From: Lishizhenia tianjinensis
Lineage (GTDB): Bacteria; Bacteroidota; Bacteroidia; Flavobacteriales_D; Crocinitomicaceae
Direction of reading: 5' to 3'
Assembly: GCA_943330745.2 (NCBI GenBank)
Contig: CALQIX020000012.1
Span: 1-64,000, forward strand
Length of the DNA stretch: 64,000 bases
The translations under genes were made by a program, and so were the position numbers. The notes under the pieces were generated by a model. The model was not told the origin of the DNA, searched no databases, and saw only the letters and a list, made by a program, of their open reading frames with translations. Shown piece by piece: positions 1-8,923 of this stretch. Within the stretch, counting starts at the first letter, position 1. Each line of letters opens with the position of its first letter.

Positions 1-432
1 ACCTCAGTAGGATTGGCTTGTTTACCATCAGATGTTGCACTTTGGTTTTTCGTAACGTTCTCTTTTTCAGTCACCTCAGTAGGATTGGCTTGTTTACCAT
101 CAGATGTTGCAATTTGGTTTTCCGTAACGTTCTCTTTTTCAATCACCTCAGTAGGATTGGCTTGTTTGCCATCAGATGTTGCAATTTGGTTTTCTGTAAC
201 ATTCTCTTTTTCAATTACTTCAGTAGGATTGGCTTGTTTACCATCAGATGTTGCAATTTGGTTTTCCGTAACGTTCTCTTTTTCAATCACCTCAGTAGGA
301 TTGGCTTGTTTACCATCAGATGTTGCAATTTGGTTTTCTGTAACGTTCTCTTTTTCAATTACTTCAGTCGGATTAGCTTGTTTACCATCAGATTTAGCGA
401 TTTGTTTGTTATCGACTTGCTGTTTTTCATCC
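1..432. repeat. 72-bp tandem repeats encoding 24-residue units
   Basis: Units start at 1, 73, 145, 217, 289 and 361. The first five differ from one another by only a few bases; the sixth (361-432) is clearly diverged. On the minus strand each unit reads roughly QIATSDGKQANPTEV followed by IEKENVTEN, acidic and Asn/Thr-rich. The array is in frame inside the TPR/PD40 gene and continues past the left edge, so copy number is unknown. Near identity at DNA level indicates recent expansion or homogenisation. Confidence 0.95.
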
Positions 433-2996
433 AACTTCATTGCCTGTAATTTGGAAGTACTCTCTTGAAGTTTTTCATTTAAAAATCGAATAAATGAAGA
501 CGAATCTGAATTCCCCCCTTTTTCAATAAGTTGCTGTAAAGTATTTGAATAGTCTTGTTCTATCGCAATCATTTGCGTTTGATCATTATCTGAATTGGAG
601 ATTGACTCCATTTTTGTTACGTATAATTTAGAGGCCTTACTGTAAGCAACTTCTTCGGGGGTTAAATTTTCCTCAAGTTGCTTTATTTGTTGGGCGATTT
701 CCTCAGATTTTGAAACATAATTCGATTTTGAATCAAAATAGTTCTTAATAGCGTCCTCATAACTTGTTGGTTCTTCATAGTCTTCCTTAATTACAGCAGC
801 AAGGATGTTTCTCTTTAATTCTTTTTCTGTTTTTTCAACATTCAAATTACTTTTATCCAACTTTATTCGAGTAATCTGTTTTTCACTAGAAGTGATTTTT
901 TGTTCAAGATTCATTCTTGATTTTTCCAATTCGATCTTTTCCTTCTTTGTTGAGTTCCTCAGTTTAATTTCTATTTCGGTAAGTTCATCTTGATATTTTG
1001 TTTTTTCATTCATTAAACCAATAACTTTTTTATCTATTCTCGATAATTCCAATTCAATGTTCAGTAAGTCATTATAAATCGTTTCGAATGCTGTTTCAGT
1101 GGTTTGCGCCAAAAATTGTTGATGATTATTAATGATTTTTTGATATGCTTCAGATTGATTTTCTTGTTGTGTTAACTCTATAATTTCCTCACCTAACTTT
1201 TGTACTAGCTTGAAGTTACTTTCGTTCAATTTTTGAACATTTCGGATTGAATCATTTAATTGTTGAAGCCAAATAGTTTGCCGAGCTACCTCAGTTTGTT
1301 CGGCTGAAATATTTTCAATATACTTCAGTTTTTCTAATTTTTCAATCTTTGGTAAATCGCTTAAACTTGGACTTAGGGAATCAATTTCGTACTGTAGCTG
1401 CTGATAATAGGTCTTGTTTTGAGCAATCGCAGAATTTAACTTCAATAGTAATTCTATATTTCCTTTTTGAGCTAGCTCGATTTCTATTATTTTATCCGAA
1501 ATCGCATCTATAACTTCTACTTTACTAAAACCATCCATTCCAAGTTTCTCAAGGACTTCCTTTTCATCTTGCTCATTGAAAAGGTTACGTGATTGGGTAT
1601 TGGATTTTTCATCCTTCGTTTTATTTTGAGCTTGTACTATTTCACTATTGACATTTTCAATGATATTGGTAATTGATATTGTTTCTGTGTTCAAATCATT
1701 TAACGAATATTCAATTGCCTGATTTAGTTGTTTGTTCTCATCGGTTATTTCAATATTTGCTTCAAAAACATCCTGGCTACCGGATAATTCAATAATGTAA
1801 CCATAAGATCCAGGCTTTAATTTAATTTCGAAATTATTTGATGATGAAGGGTTTAGCACTTGAACAATTGAGTCATCGGCTCGGTTTTTAACCTTTAGAC
1901 TCTTTAATTTCATGGAATTAATATCCCCATTCTTGAATTGGATATTAACCGTTACTGGCATTTGGAGTGACGAGTCTATAAAATTTACTACTCCTTGAAA
2001 AATGGAAATTTCTCCATTTAGACTAAGCTTTGTTGAACTAATAAATGCTCGATTATTTGAGGGATTGTACATAAAAAGAAAATCGTCAAAAGGCGTTGAA
2101 ATGCCTTTACCAAGGTTTTCGGGAGTTCCGAACTCTTGAGATAATGAATCGTATTTTGAACGAAAAATATCGTAGCCACCAGAACTATTGTGACCTAAAG
2201 ATGAAAAATAAAGGTAATTTGTACTTTCGTCAAATAGTGGGAAATCTTCATCAAAGCTTGTGTTTATTTTTGTGGATAATCGCTCAATTTTCTTATTCTC
2301 AAAACTTCCAGTAACCATGTAAATATCTTTGTTTTCTTCATCTTTTTCACCATGGCTAGCAAAAAAACGCATGGTAGCATTTTCAGATTTGAAAATTAAC
2401 GGTTCGTAGTTCTTTTTTTTGTCCAATTTGGTCTGGAATTCGATACTATTAAAAAATTTACCAGATAATTCAATTTGATTCAACGAATATGATTTACCCA
2501 ACTGGTTGGATACGATAGATCCTGTTTTACTGAATGATGCTACAGCAAGTTCGTCTAATTTTAATGATTCATTACAATAGTTAATATATAAGTCAGCATT
2601 TAATTCAACGCTGGTTTTATTCTTTTTAGTTTTATACAATGATAATTGGTTCAGTGCGCCTTCGAAATCACCAAAACGATGCAGCGCTCTACCCAGATAA
2701 AAATGATACTCGGCAAATGAACCCTCCTTTGCACAAGCAAATCTGAGGTGTCCAATCGCTTTTTCAAGTTTTGTTATGCTATCAGCTTGAAATAGTAAGC
2801 ATGTTCCGTATTTAAAATTGATGTCTGGATTGTTTCGGTCTTGGTTGTAAAGTTCGGCGTAATTGAGAATTACTTCGCGATAATTCCCATTCCAAAAAAG
2901 GCTATTTAATTTTTTTAGGTCATTTTTCGATTGACCAACAGCCAAAGTTTGGCAGGTCAATATAAAATAAACACTATAAATTACAAACTTCTTCAA
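1..2996 (-). CDS. TPR/PD40 beta-propeller, coiled-coil and tandem-repeat protein (3' end outside window)
   Basis: The reading frame is open from a TTG at 2996 to the left edge (about 998 codons), so the C-terminus is missing. TTG was chosen because it starts a signal peptide (KKFVIYSVYFILT, then TLAVGQ) and no ATG lies nearby. Residues about 25-150 look like TPR helices. About 220-330 hold PD40/WD40-like blades, including FPLFDESTNYLYFSS and GGYDIFRS. An Ig-like or regulatory domain follows, then roughly 400 residues of Glu/Lys/Gln-rich coiled coil. The visible end consists of 24-residue tandem repeats. TPR plus PD40 is the front half of PorE-type proteins, which anchor the T9SS to peptidoglycan through an OmpA domain. 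No OmpA domain is visible before the edge, so function is inferred only loosely. It lies 21 bp after plsY and probably shares its transcript. Confidence 0.75.
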   Translation of the reverse strand, partial: MKKFVIYSVYFILTCQTLAVGQSKNDLKKLNSLFWNGNYREVILNYAELYNQDRNNPDINFKYGTCLLFQADSITKLEKAIGHLRFACAKEGSFAEYHFYLGRALHRFGDFEGALNQLSLYKTKKNKTSVELNADLYINYCNESLKLDELAVASFSKTGSIVSNQLGKSYSLNQIELSGKFFNSIEFQTKLDKKKNYEPLIFKSENATMRFFASHGEKDEENKDIYMVTGSFENKKIERLSTKINTSFDEDFPLFDESTNYLYFSSLGHNSSGGYDIFRSKYDSLSQEFGTPENLGKGISTPFDDFLFMYNPSNNRAFISSTKLSLNGEISIFQGVVNFIDSSLQMPVTVNIQFKNGDINSMKLKSLKVKNRADDSIVQVLNPSSSNNFEIKLKPGSYGYIIELSGSQDVFEANIEITDENKQLNQAIEYSLNDLNTETISITNIIENVNSEIVQAQNKTKDEKSNTQSRNLFNEQDEKEVLEKLGMDGFSKVEVIDAISDKIIEIELAQKGNIELLLKLNSAIAQNKTYYQQLQYEIDSLSPSLSDLPKIEKLEKLKYIENISAEQTEVARQTIWLQQLNDSIRNVQKLNESNFKLVQKLGEEIIELTQQENQSEAYQKIINNHQQFLAQTTETAFETIYNDLLNIELELSRIDKKVIGLMNEKTKYQDELTEIEIKLRNSTKKEKIELEKSRMNLEQKITSSEKQITRIKLDKSNLNVEKTEKELKRNILAAVIKEDYEEPTSYEDAIKNYFDSKSNYVSKSEEIAQQIKQLEENLTPEEVAYSKASKLYVTKMESISNSDNDQTQMIAIEQDYSNTLQQLIEKGGNSDSSSFIRFLNEKLQESTSKLQAMKLDEKQQVDNKQIAKSDGKQANPTEVIEKENVTENQIATSDGKQANPTEVIEKENVTENQIATSDGKQANPTEVIEKENVTENQIATSDGKQANPTEVIEKENVTENQIATSDGKQANPTEVTEKENVTKNQSATSDGKQANPTE

Positions 2997-3017
2997 AATA
3001 CAAAGAGTGATATACAA

Positions 3018-3650
3018 TTATCGCTTAAAAAGGTTCATTTTATTTTCCTTTCCATTGAGTAAACGGAAAATATTCTTTCGGTGCGTAAAAACAACGGCCG
3101 AACTGAGAATAACAGTAAAAATCAATTCATGCGGAAGAACTGTTGGATCTACAAAATAAACAATAAATGGATAGGTAATTGCCGAGGATATTGCACCAAG
3201 AGAAACATATTTTGATGCAATGAACACACATAGAAATACAGAAAAGCAAATCAATGCTGCAAGTGGTTGAAGACCAATTAATACGCCAAGGGATGTAGCA
3301 ACACCTTTACCCCCTTTAAATTTGGCAAAGACAGGTAAAACATGGCCAATCATGGAAAAAATGGAAGAGATGAGTCGCAATGATATCAAAAAAGTATAAC
3401 TCATTTCATGAAATTCATTGAAAATAATTGGAAACATCGAAGCAATTACACCTTTTAACACGTCAATAAAAAGTACAATAATTCCAGGTTTTTTTCCCAA
3501 AACGCGAAAAGTATTCGTAGCACCTGCATTTTTACTGCCATGTTCTCTAACATCTATGTTAAAATAAAAGCGACCAATCCATACAGCTGTCGGTATTGAT
3601 CCAAAAAGATAACCGATAATTGCCGCAGAAAACACTAAGAGATACTCCAT
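3018..3650 (-). CDS. plsY: Glycerol-3-phosphate acyltransferase PlsY
   Basis: PlsY transfers the acyl group from acyl-phosphate to glycerol-3-phosphate in the inner membrane, the first acylation of phospholipid synthesis. The 210-residue length is normal. All three family motifs are visible: an N-terminal GSIPTAVWIGR segment, SKNAGATNTFR at about residues 38-48 (phosphate loop) and KGGKGVATSLG at about 114-124 (glycerol-3-phosphate site). Several hydrophobic segments span the membrane. It starts 6 bp after the stop of the 1535-residue gene, and the repeat protein follows 21 bp later, so the three are probably co-transcribed. Confidence 0.96.
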   Translation of the reverse strand: MEYLLVFSAAIIGYLFGSIPTAVWIGRFYFNIDVREHGSKNAGATNTFRVLGKKPGIIVLFIDVLKGVIASMFPIIFNEFHEMSYTFLISLRLISSIFSMIGHVLPVFAKFKGGKGVATSLGVLIGLQPLAALICFSVFLCVFIASKYVSLGAISSAITYPFIVYFVDPTVLPHELIFTVILSSAVVFTHRKNIFRLLNGKENKMNLFKR

Positions 3651-3656
3651 GATAAA

Positions 3657-6600
3657 TTAAAAAATTTCATTAAACAGTTCTTTAATTTCTGGGTTTTCAG
3701 TACCGTCATAGCTAAAGTTTTTAATTTTTTTCATTTTAGGTTTAATTTCAAATAGAGTTTTATTAAATAGTTCATCTGTGGTTAGAATCTTTAAATCTCT
3801 TGATGTTTTAATAGTTTTTAAATCAAAAAAATATTCTGAGTTACCTACGATAAAATTGAGTCCAAAGTTATATTTATTTAATTCCTCTACAGCCAAATCG
3901 ACATAGAACTCGCATGGTACAGTTTTAAAAACAGGTTTATCATACATGCCGATAATAATTGCGTTTGTTGCATTTGATCTTAATCCACGTCTATCATTTT
4001 TAACATAACTAACCAATTCTAAACCACTTAATATAATGGTTTGCTCCATGTTTTTAGGGAATTTAGGAGTGGTTTCATTTAAAACAGCTTCTCTTATTTT
4101 TTCGTAATCTTTTTGATTATTCCAATGTTTGATAGCTCTATCAAAACTAGTTTTATTTAAGTCAGATTCTTTCGTGGCATTCAATTCTTCTGCACTTTTC
4201 ATTTTTTTTGCTAAATCGACCATCAGTTCTTGATTGACAGGAAATGAGAATTTTGATGTGAGTGACAAACTGATTTTTTTTGTACCCGTCGCGTCATAAC
4301 GGACTGTGCCAAATGATTCAATGGATGTTTCACCAACAGGTATTCCAAGTTTAATTTCTCCCTCGCCGTAAAGATTACAGTTGTTATTTTCTAAATCCAA
4401 AGACAAATAATTATCAGTTGTTAAGGCATCAATTGAGATATTCTCATTCCGTTGCTTGAGTTGTTGTTTTGTCGATACCTGAAATTCATTCTTAACAGCG
4501 TTAAATTGCAAATAACCAGTTGCTGAATAGACTAATTCGTCCTCGGGCATATTCGTGAGTGACAGAAAAGTAGTGTATAGATTCTTATTCTCTTTATCCC
4601 AATAAATTCCTAACCCGAGAGGTTGATCATCCGTGTTTTTAATTTCCTTACCTACCGGAATTTGAATGTTTAATGGTTGGATTTTGTCTTTAAAGGCCAT
4701 CCATGATTTTTTGTATTTGCAATCATGAACAATCCGGGTACTACCATCGCAATAAATACTGTCTTCGTTTGTCAAAACCTCGATGTTTCCAAAATATTCA
4801 AATTGTTTCGAAAGTTTAAATCCACGATTTTCTTTTATGACCCCTATTGCTTTTGTTTTAGAATTACTACATAAAATTTCGTCCATTTGAATAAATGAAA
4901 CCTCCTTATCAACATCGATATATTTGTATTTACCTTTGGCTTTATAATAAGTTTTATCTATTACATCTACAGCGCATTGCTCAAATACATGCATTTTATT
5001 GAGTGTTTGAATTTGCGCGTTAACAAGCGGTCGAATCACCGCTTTCTTTTCAATAACTAATCGGTTACTATCTGGATGTATCAATACATCACCGATTGGC
5101 AAATTGACTACCTTTTCGCAATATATCTGTTGTGTTTTCAAATCGTATCGGGCGTTTAAGGATTTAAAGCTTATTTTACGTTTATTATCAAATTTTGAAT
5201 CATAACAATAAAAATTTGGAACTATACCGGATGCGTCTGCTTCAAATGAGGTAAGGCCATCTTTGTTTCTTTCCAAATCAATACTTAATTCATCCATATA
5301 CCAGAAGAACTTATCCATTTGGCAATAGTATAAATTAGCGGGAAATTCAATTTGTTTCGTTTTGGATGAATTAAACTCACCTTTTCGGGTTTTAAAACTA
5401 ATCCTTGCAGTAACCCCATCTGCTTTTAACGCTAAAGGGTCCTCTCCTTGTTCCCTAAAGGCATTTTTTAGAAAAAAACTCGACGTATCTGCTAATATTT
5501 CCCATCTATTAAATTGATAAAATTTAGAATACATAGAGGCAGTTTTAAACCCCATTTCTCCGCTCCCCGTCATTCCCTTTTCAGAGAAAACTAATGTACC
5601 TCCGAGATGAGCTTCGTTATTGAATAAACGCATTGGATTATCATTAGTAGAAGAGGCTTTAAGCAATTTCAATTTGGGTAAATAGCAGATAAAGGATCGG
5701 TCATTATAAACATCGGGCAATTGTAGTTTTTCTTCTGATGGATTATTTATGAATTTAGCAATTCCTATTGTTGAATCTGGCAGAAAAGTCAAGCGATTTG
5801 ATTCCGCAGATGCTTGAAGGAATTGGATAGTTCCTGCTCCTTGTAGTCCATTTCCAGATAGAATGATTTTATTTTTGTAATTTGTATTCCCTTCGTAAAA
5901 TTTATAGCCATTTTCAGGTGCCTGTGTTGAAAACCCAAATGAATAGTCGTCCATTATTCGAATGTTCTCTTTTATTTTTGGGAAAATCCCAGCGGATGTT
6001 AACTCCCCTTTTAATACAAGTGATTTTTCATTGAAGTTATCCAAACTATCCAATTCAAATGGATCAATTGTTACATAAAATCGAGTGGAATCATATGCAC
6101 CTTTTAACAGATTGTTGTAGAATATAGTACAAGGTTTGCTGAGTGATAATTTGGGATAATCCGAGAACATCTTGTTCTTACCTGATCTATTGTTTACGTC
6201 ATCAACGCTAAGTATTCCAGTTACATTAGATAACTCTGAAATCATTTGTATCGGCTCACCAATTTTTTCCTTTTCTGTAAATGGTCTAACGGTTAAGGAA
6301 ACTTTTTTAGCGTTCTTAATCTGAAATGAATTTGTTAGATAATTGAATTCACCTGTTTCAGATGTGACAGCCATTTTTCCTGAATGAATAATTCCATTGA
6401 AAGAAAAATTACGATTTGCTTTGATTGTTAATTGTAAATCTGTCGGTGAAACATAAGTTGGTTGGTTTACTGAGAGAGTTAAATAATCAACTCCATCAAT
6501 GATTAAGTGAGATGTGTTCAGGTCTAAAATGGCATAAAAAGGCAATTTTTTTCTTCGATTATCATTGGATAGCATTTGTGTGTAATCGGATAGAAGATTT

Positions 6601-8264
6601 GAATCTGATTTGATTGTTTGGAGTTCCTGTTCAGAAAAGTTTTTTAATTGTGGAGACAAATCACTGGTGAAACTTAGGTTGTCAAAATCTCGATTACCAG
6701 ATTTATAGTCGACATATTTAAAAAGTTTATCATTCACTTCAACTGATTTCTTTTCCACATTATATTGAATAAATCCATGTACAGCCATTTCGAGTATTAA
6801 TGGTTTGCATTGAGTAATGAATTTATTGATTCCACTTGCAAATTCTCCCTCCGTAAATACTTTCGTGTTTTTATCAATAGCATATTTTGCGGCTAGTGTT
6901 AATGGGTTTACCGCATCCATACCTTTAAATGATTCAAAAAGTTTTTCATCAAAATAATCTTTCGATTCAAATTTTGCATTACGCAAATCAATTGGTGCTC
7001 CATAATCATAGGTGAATCGAATTTCATTTGTTCCAATTGCGTATAAAATTCGTTGAGCATGAATATCCAGTTGATGATATGAATCTTCAAACGGAGCAAA
7101 ACCCCTTCCCTTTATAGGTCGCGCAATTTCAATTTCCTTGGTTGAATTATTATAATTGAAATTAATCGAATTATGTGAAATGGAATCCTTACCAATTAAA
7201 ATCTTAATAGCTGTTTGATTGGATTGTATGGAATTAATTGTAAATTGAAAAACATCAGCTGTTGCTATGATGAATGGGCTTTTATTCTTTTTAATAATAA
7301 CTTGAGCGGGATGTTCATTGTCTCCTTTCCCAATGAGTTTTTCTCCCTCAATTAAAAAACCACCCAAATAATCAATTCCATCCATTATATTTAAAACCTT
7401 TTCTTCTTTGGTATAAGAATAAAAACGAGGGTAGATTCGATCAACATCTCTTAAATACGTCGAAGTTCGGTCCTCAATTGTACCAAATACCGGATTCTGG
7501 AAGTAAGGAGCCGTTAATTGAACAGAATCTAATTTAATTTCGGATCCTTTTGTATTGATTGTGTAGAGACTATTCAGAGTAGCAAACATTTTCTTTTGAT
7601 CGACACCTGTTTTCGTCCAATTTATGTTACCACCTGAACCTACCCATTTTTTCGTTGATAGGTTTAATGTTCCGTTTGTTTCGTGAATTACAATGCTGTC
7701 AGTTGCGTTTGAACCAGACGATTTTTCTGAAAGTAAGCATCGTAGATTCCCGTTTTCCAACCGAACATTGACAGATGTACCTATTTCGAAGGAAAAATCC
7801 CCATTCGTATAAAACCATTTTGAATTGGCAGCGTCGGATAATTTACCGTATAAAAAAAATTGAAGAGAAAATTTCAGAAAGTCATCAGTGCTCTTATTCT
7901 TAGTCGATAATAACTGATCAATTACGTTATGCCAATTCTCCAACTTGTCAGGACTTGTCTCTTTGGATATTAAATGGTTGTAGGAATACAAGTAATTAAA
8001 AATGTCTGGATATGATTTTAATGCGTTTTCCTGCATGGAGTTGCAGGTGTTGACAATTTGCGTAAAAGTTGCGTCGTCAATTTTTCCATTTTTCAAGAGA
8101 TTGTCCTTCAACAAATCATCTGGAAATTTTTTTACTTTATCTGATTCATTATCAGCATAAAGGTCATTAAGATGTTTAATGAATTTTTGTTTATCAGATG
8201 GAAATGACTGCGCCGATATAACAGCGTACTTGAAAAGGAAGAAAAAAATGAAAATCTGTTTCAT
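3657..8264 (-). CDS. Large secreted protein of unknown function, 1535 residues
   Basis: I do not recognise a named family. The protein starts with a clear signal peptide (MKQIFIFFFLFKYAVISAQS). It has a short alpha-rich N-terminal part (about 20-150), then more than 1200 residues of beta-rich sequence with recurrent short strands, suggesting a long beta-helix or beta-solenoid-like fold. No lipobox, T9SS sorting domain or transmembrane barrel signature is evident. The C-terminus ends in a helical segment (KELFNEIF). It heads the operon with plsY and the TPR/PD40 protein, which hints at an envelope role. Periplasmic or outer-membrane location is inference from the signal peptide. ATG at 8264 is preceded by an A/T-rich leader. 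Confidence 0.8.
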   Translation of the reverse strand: MKQIFIFFFLFKYAVISAQSFPSDKQKFIKHLNDLYADNESDKVKKFPDDLLKDNLLKNGKIDDATFTQIVNTCNSMQENALKSYPDIFNYLYSYNHLISKETSPDKLENWHNVIDQLLSTKNKSTDDFLKFSLQFFLYGKLSDAANSKWFYTNGDFSFEIGTSVNVRLENGNLRCLLSEKSSGSNATDSIVIHETNGTLNLSTKKWVGSGGNINWTKTGVDQKKMFATLNSLYTINTKGSEIKLDSVQLTAPYFQNPVFGTIEDRTSTYLRDVDRIYPRFYSYTKEEKVLNIMDGIDYLGGFLIEGEKLIGKGDNEHPAQVIIKKNKSPFIIATADVFQFTINSIQSNQTAIKILIGKDSISHNSINFNYNNSTKEIEIARPIKGRGFAPFEDSYHQLDIHAQRILYAIGTNEIRFTYDYGAPIDLRNAKFESKDYFDEKLFESFKGMDAVNPLTLAAKYAIDKNTKVFTEGEFASGINKFITQCKPLILEMAVHGFIQYNVEKKSVEVNDKLFKYVDYKSGNRDFDNLSFTSDLSPQLKNFSEQELQTIKSDSNLLSDYTQMLSNDNRRKKLPFYAILDLNTSHLIIDGVDYLTLSVNQPTYVSPTDLQLTIKANRNFSFNGIIHSGKMAVTSETGEFNYLTNSFQIKNAKKVSLTVRPFTEKEKIGEPIQMISELSNVTGILSVDDVNNRSGKNKMFSDYPKLSLSKPCTIFYNNLLKGAYDSTRFYVTIDPFELDSLDNFNEKSLVLKGELTSAGIFPKIKENIRIMDDYSFGFSTQAPENGYKFYEGNTNYKNKIILSGNGLQGAGTIQFLQASAESNRLTFLPDSTIGIAKFINNPSEEKLQLPDVYNDRSFICYLPKLKLLKASSTNDNPMRLFNNEAHLGGTLVFSEKGMTGSGEMGFKTASMYSKFYQFNRWEILADTSSFFLKNAFREQGEDPLALKADGVTARISFKTRKGEFNSSKTKQIEFPANLYYCQMDKFFWYMDELSIDLERNKDGLTSFEADASGIVPNFYCYDSKFDNKRKISFKSLNARYDLKTQQIYCEKVVNLPIGDVLIHPDSNRLVIEKKAVIRPLVNAQIQTLNKMHVFEQCAVDVIDKTYYKAKGKYKYIDVDKEVSFIQMDEILCSNSKTKAIGVIKENRGFKLSKQFEYFGNIEVLTNEDSIYCDGSTRIVHDCKYKKSWMAFKDKIQPLNIQIPVGKEIKNTDDQPLGLGIYWDKENKNLYTTFLSLTNMPEDELVYSATGYLQFNAVKNEFQVSTKQQLKQRNENISIDALTTDNYLSLDLENNNCNLYGEGEIKLGIPVGETSIESFGTVRYDATGTKKISLSLTSKFSFPVNQELMVDLAKKMKSAEELNATKESDLNKTSFDRAIKHWNNQKDYEKIREAVLNETTPKFPKNMEQTIILSGLELVSYVKNDRRGLRSNATNAIIIGMYDKPVFKTVPCEFYVDLAVEELNKYNFGLNFIVGNSEYFFDLKTIKTSRDLKILTTDELFNKTLFEIKPKMKKIKNFSYDGTENPEIKELFNEIF

Positions 8265-8413
8265 AAAATAAATTGAAAATTGAAGGTAATCATTTTTAAC
8301 CTATAAAAGATAAATTCAAACAATTTGTAAGCATGATTTACCTTTGAAAAGAATAACCTAACAAATATTAAAATTAGTTTTTCGTTTTTTTTAGAAAAAA
8401 AAGCAATTGGTTA

Positions 8414-8443
8414 TTGCAGATAAAAAAAAAAGTCATACATTTG
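8414..8443 (+). promoter_or_regulatory. Bacteroidota-type sigma-A promoter of the tRNA-tuf operon
   Basis: TTG at 8414-8416 is separated by 19 bases from TACATTTG at 8436-8443, matching the -33 TTG / -7 TAnnTTTG consensus of Bacteroidota. It lies about 50 bp before the first tRNA, in the only sizeable intergenic space between the divergent 1535-residue gene and the tRNA cluster. The start of transcription would be near 8450. Confidence 0.75.
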
Positions 8444-8493
8444 CAATCCGAAATTTGGGGTACGTTCTTTAACTTATCGTTAACAAAACACAA

Positions 8494-8567
8494 GCCGATG
8501 TAGCTCAGTTGGCCAGAGCAGCTGATTTGTAATCAGCTGGTCGGGGGTTCGAATCCCTCCATCGGCT
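8494..8567 (+). tRNA. tRNA-Thr (anticodon TGT)
   Basis: The cloverleaf is clear. Acceptor GCCGATG pairs with CATCGGC, the D-stem is GCTC/GAGC, the anticodon stem GCTGA/TCAGC encloses loop TTTGTAA, and the T-arm contains GGTTCGAAT. The 3' CCA is not encoded. It is the first gene after the operon promoter. Confidence 0.96.
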
Positions 8568-8576
8568 CAGAGTGTT

Positions 8577-8661
8577 GGGGGTGTCGCATAGTGGCTATTG
8601 CAGCAGACTGTAAATCTGTCACCGTTTGGTATCGTTGGTTCGAGTCCATCCACCCCCACCA
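8577..8661 (+). tRNA. tRNA-Tyr (anticodon GTA)
   Basis: This is a class II tRNA with a long variable arm, as expected for bacterial tRNA-Tyr. Acceptor GGGGGTG pairs with CACCCCC. Anticodon stem GCAGA/TCTGT encloses loop CTGTAAA. Discriminator A at 8658 is followed by an encoded CCA (8659-8661), unlike the neighbouring tRNAs. Confidence 0.95.
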
Positions 8662-8677
8662 AGGTAGTATTATTAAA

Positions 8678-8751
<74 letters not shown>

Positions 8752-8761
8752 AATAATTTCT

Positions 8762-8833
8762 GCCGGTGTAGCTCAGGGGTAGAGCGCTTCCTTGGTAAGG
8801 AAGAGGTCACGAGTTCAAATCTCGTCATTGGCT
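8762..8833 (+). tRNA. tRNA-Thr (anticodon GGT)
   Basis: Acceptor GCCGGTG pairs with CATTGGC, including two G-T pairs. Anticodon stem CTTCC/GGAAG encloses loop TTGGTAA. CCA is not encoded. With the first tRNA this gives two threonine isoacceptors (TGT, GGT) flanking Tyr and Gly, the usual bacterial tuf-linked tRNA block. Confidence 0.96.
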
Positions 8834-8923
8834 CTACAGTAATAATGAAACAACAGTATCTTTGAGATACTTTGTAATATAAAAGGTTTAACTAAAATTA
8901 TTAACCGTAACAATTTTTAAAAA

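Noticed and set aside
1-432. Possible CRISPR array because of regular repeats
   Set aside because: Whole 72-bp units are identical with no unique spacers, and they are in frame within a coding sequence.
13-468. Plus-strand open frames of 143-151 residues across the left-edge repeats
   Set aside because: The repeat unit is 72 bp, a multiple of three, so several frames stay open by construction. The minus-strand frame continues with signal peptide, TPR and PD40 domains and is the real gene.
8857-8864. TATCTTTG before tuf as an internal promoter
   Set aside because: It is part of a short hairpin (AGTATC with GATACT) and has no TTG at -33. It could be a processing signal. Not strong enough to list.
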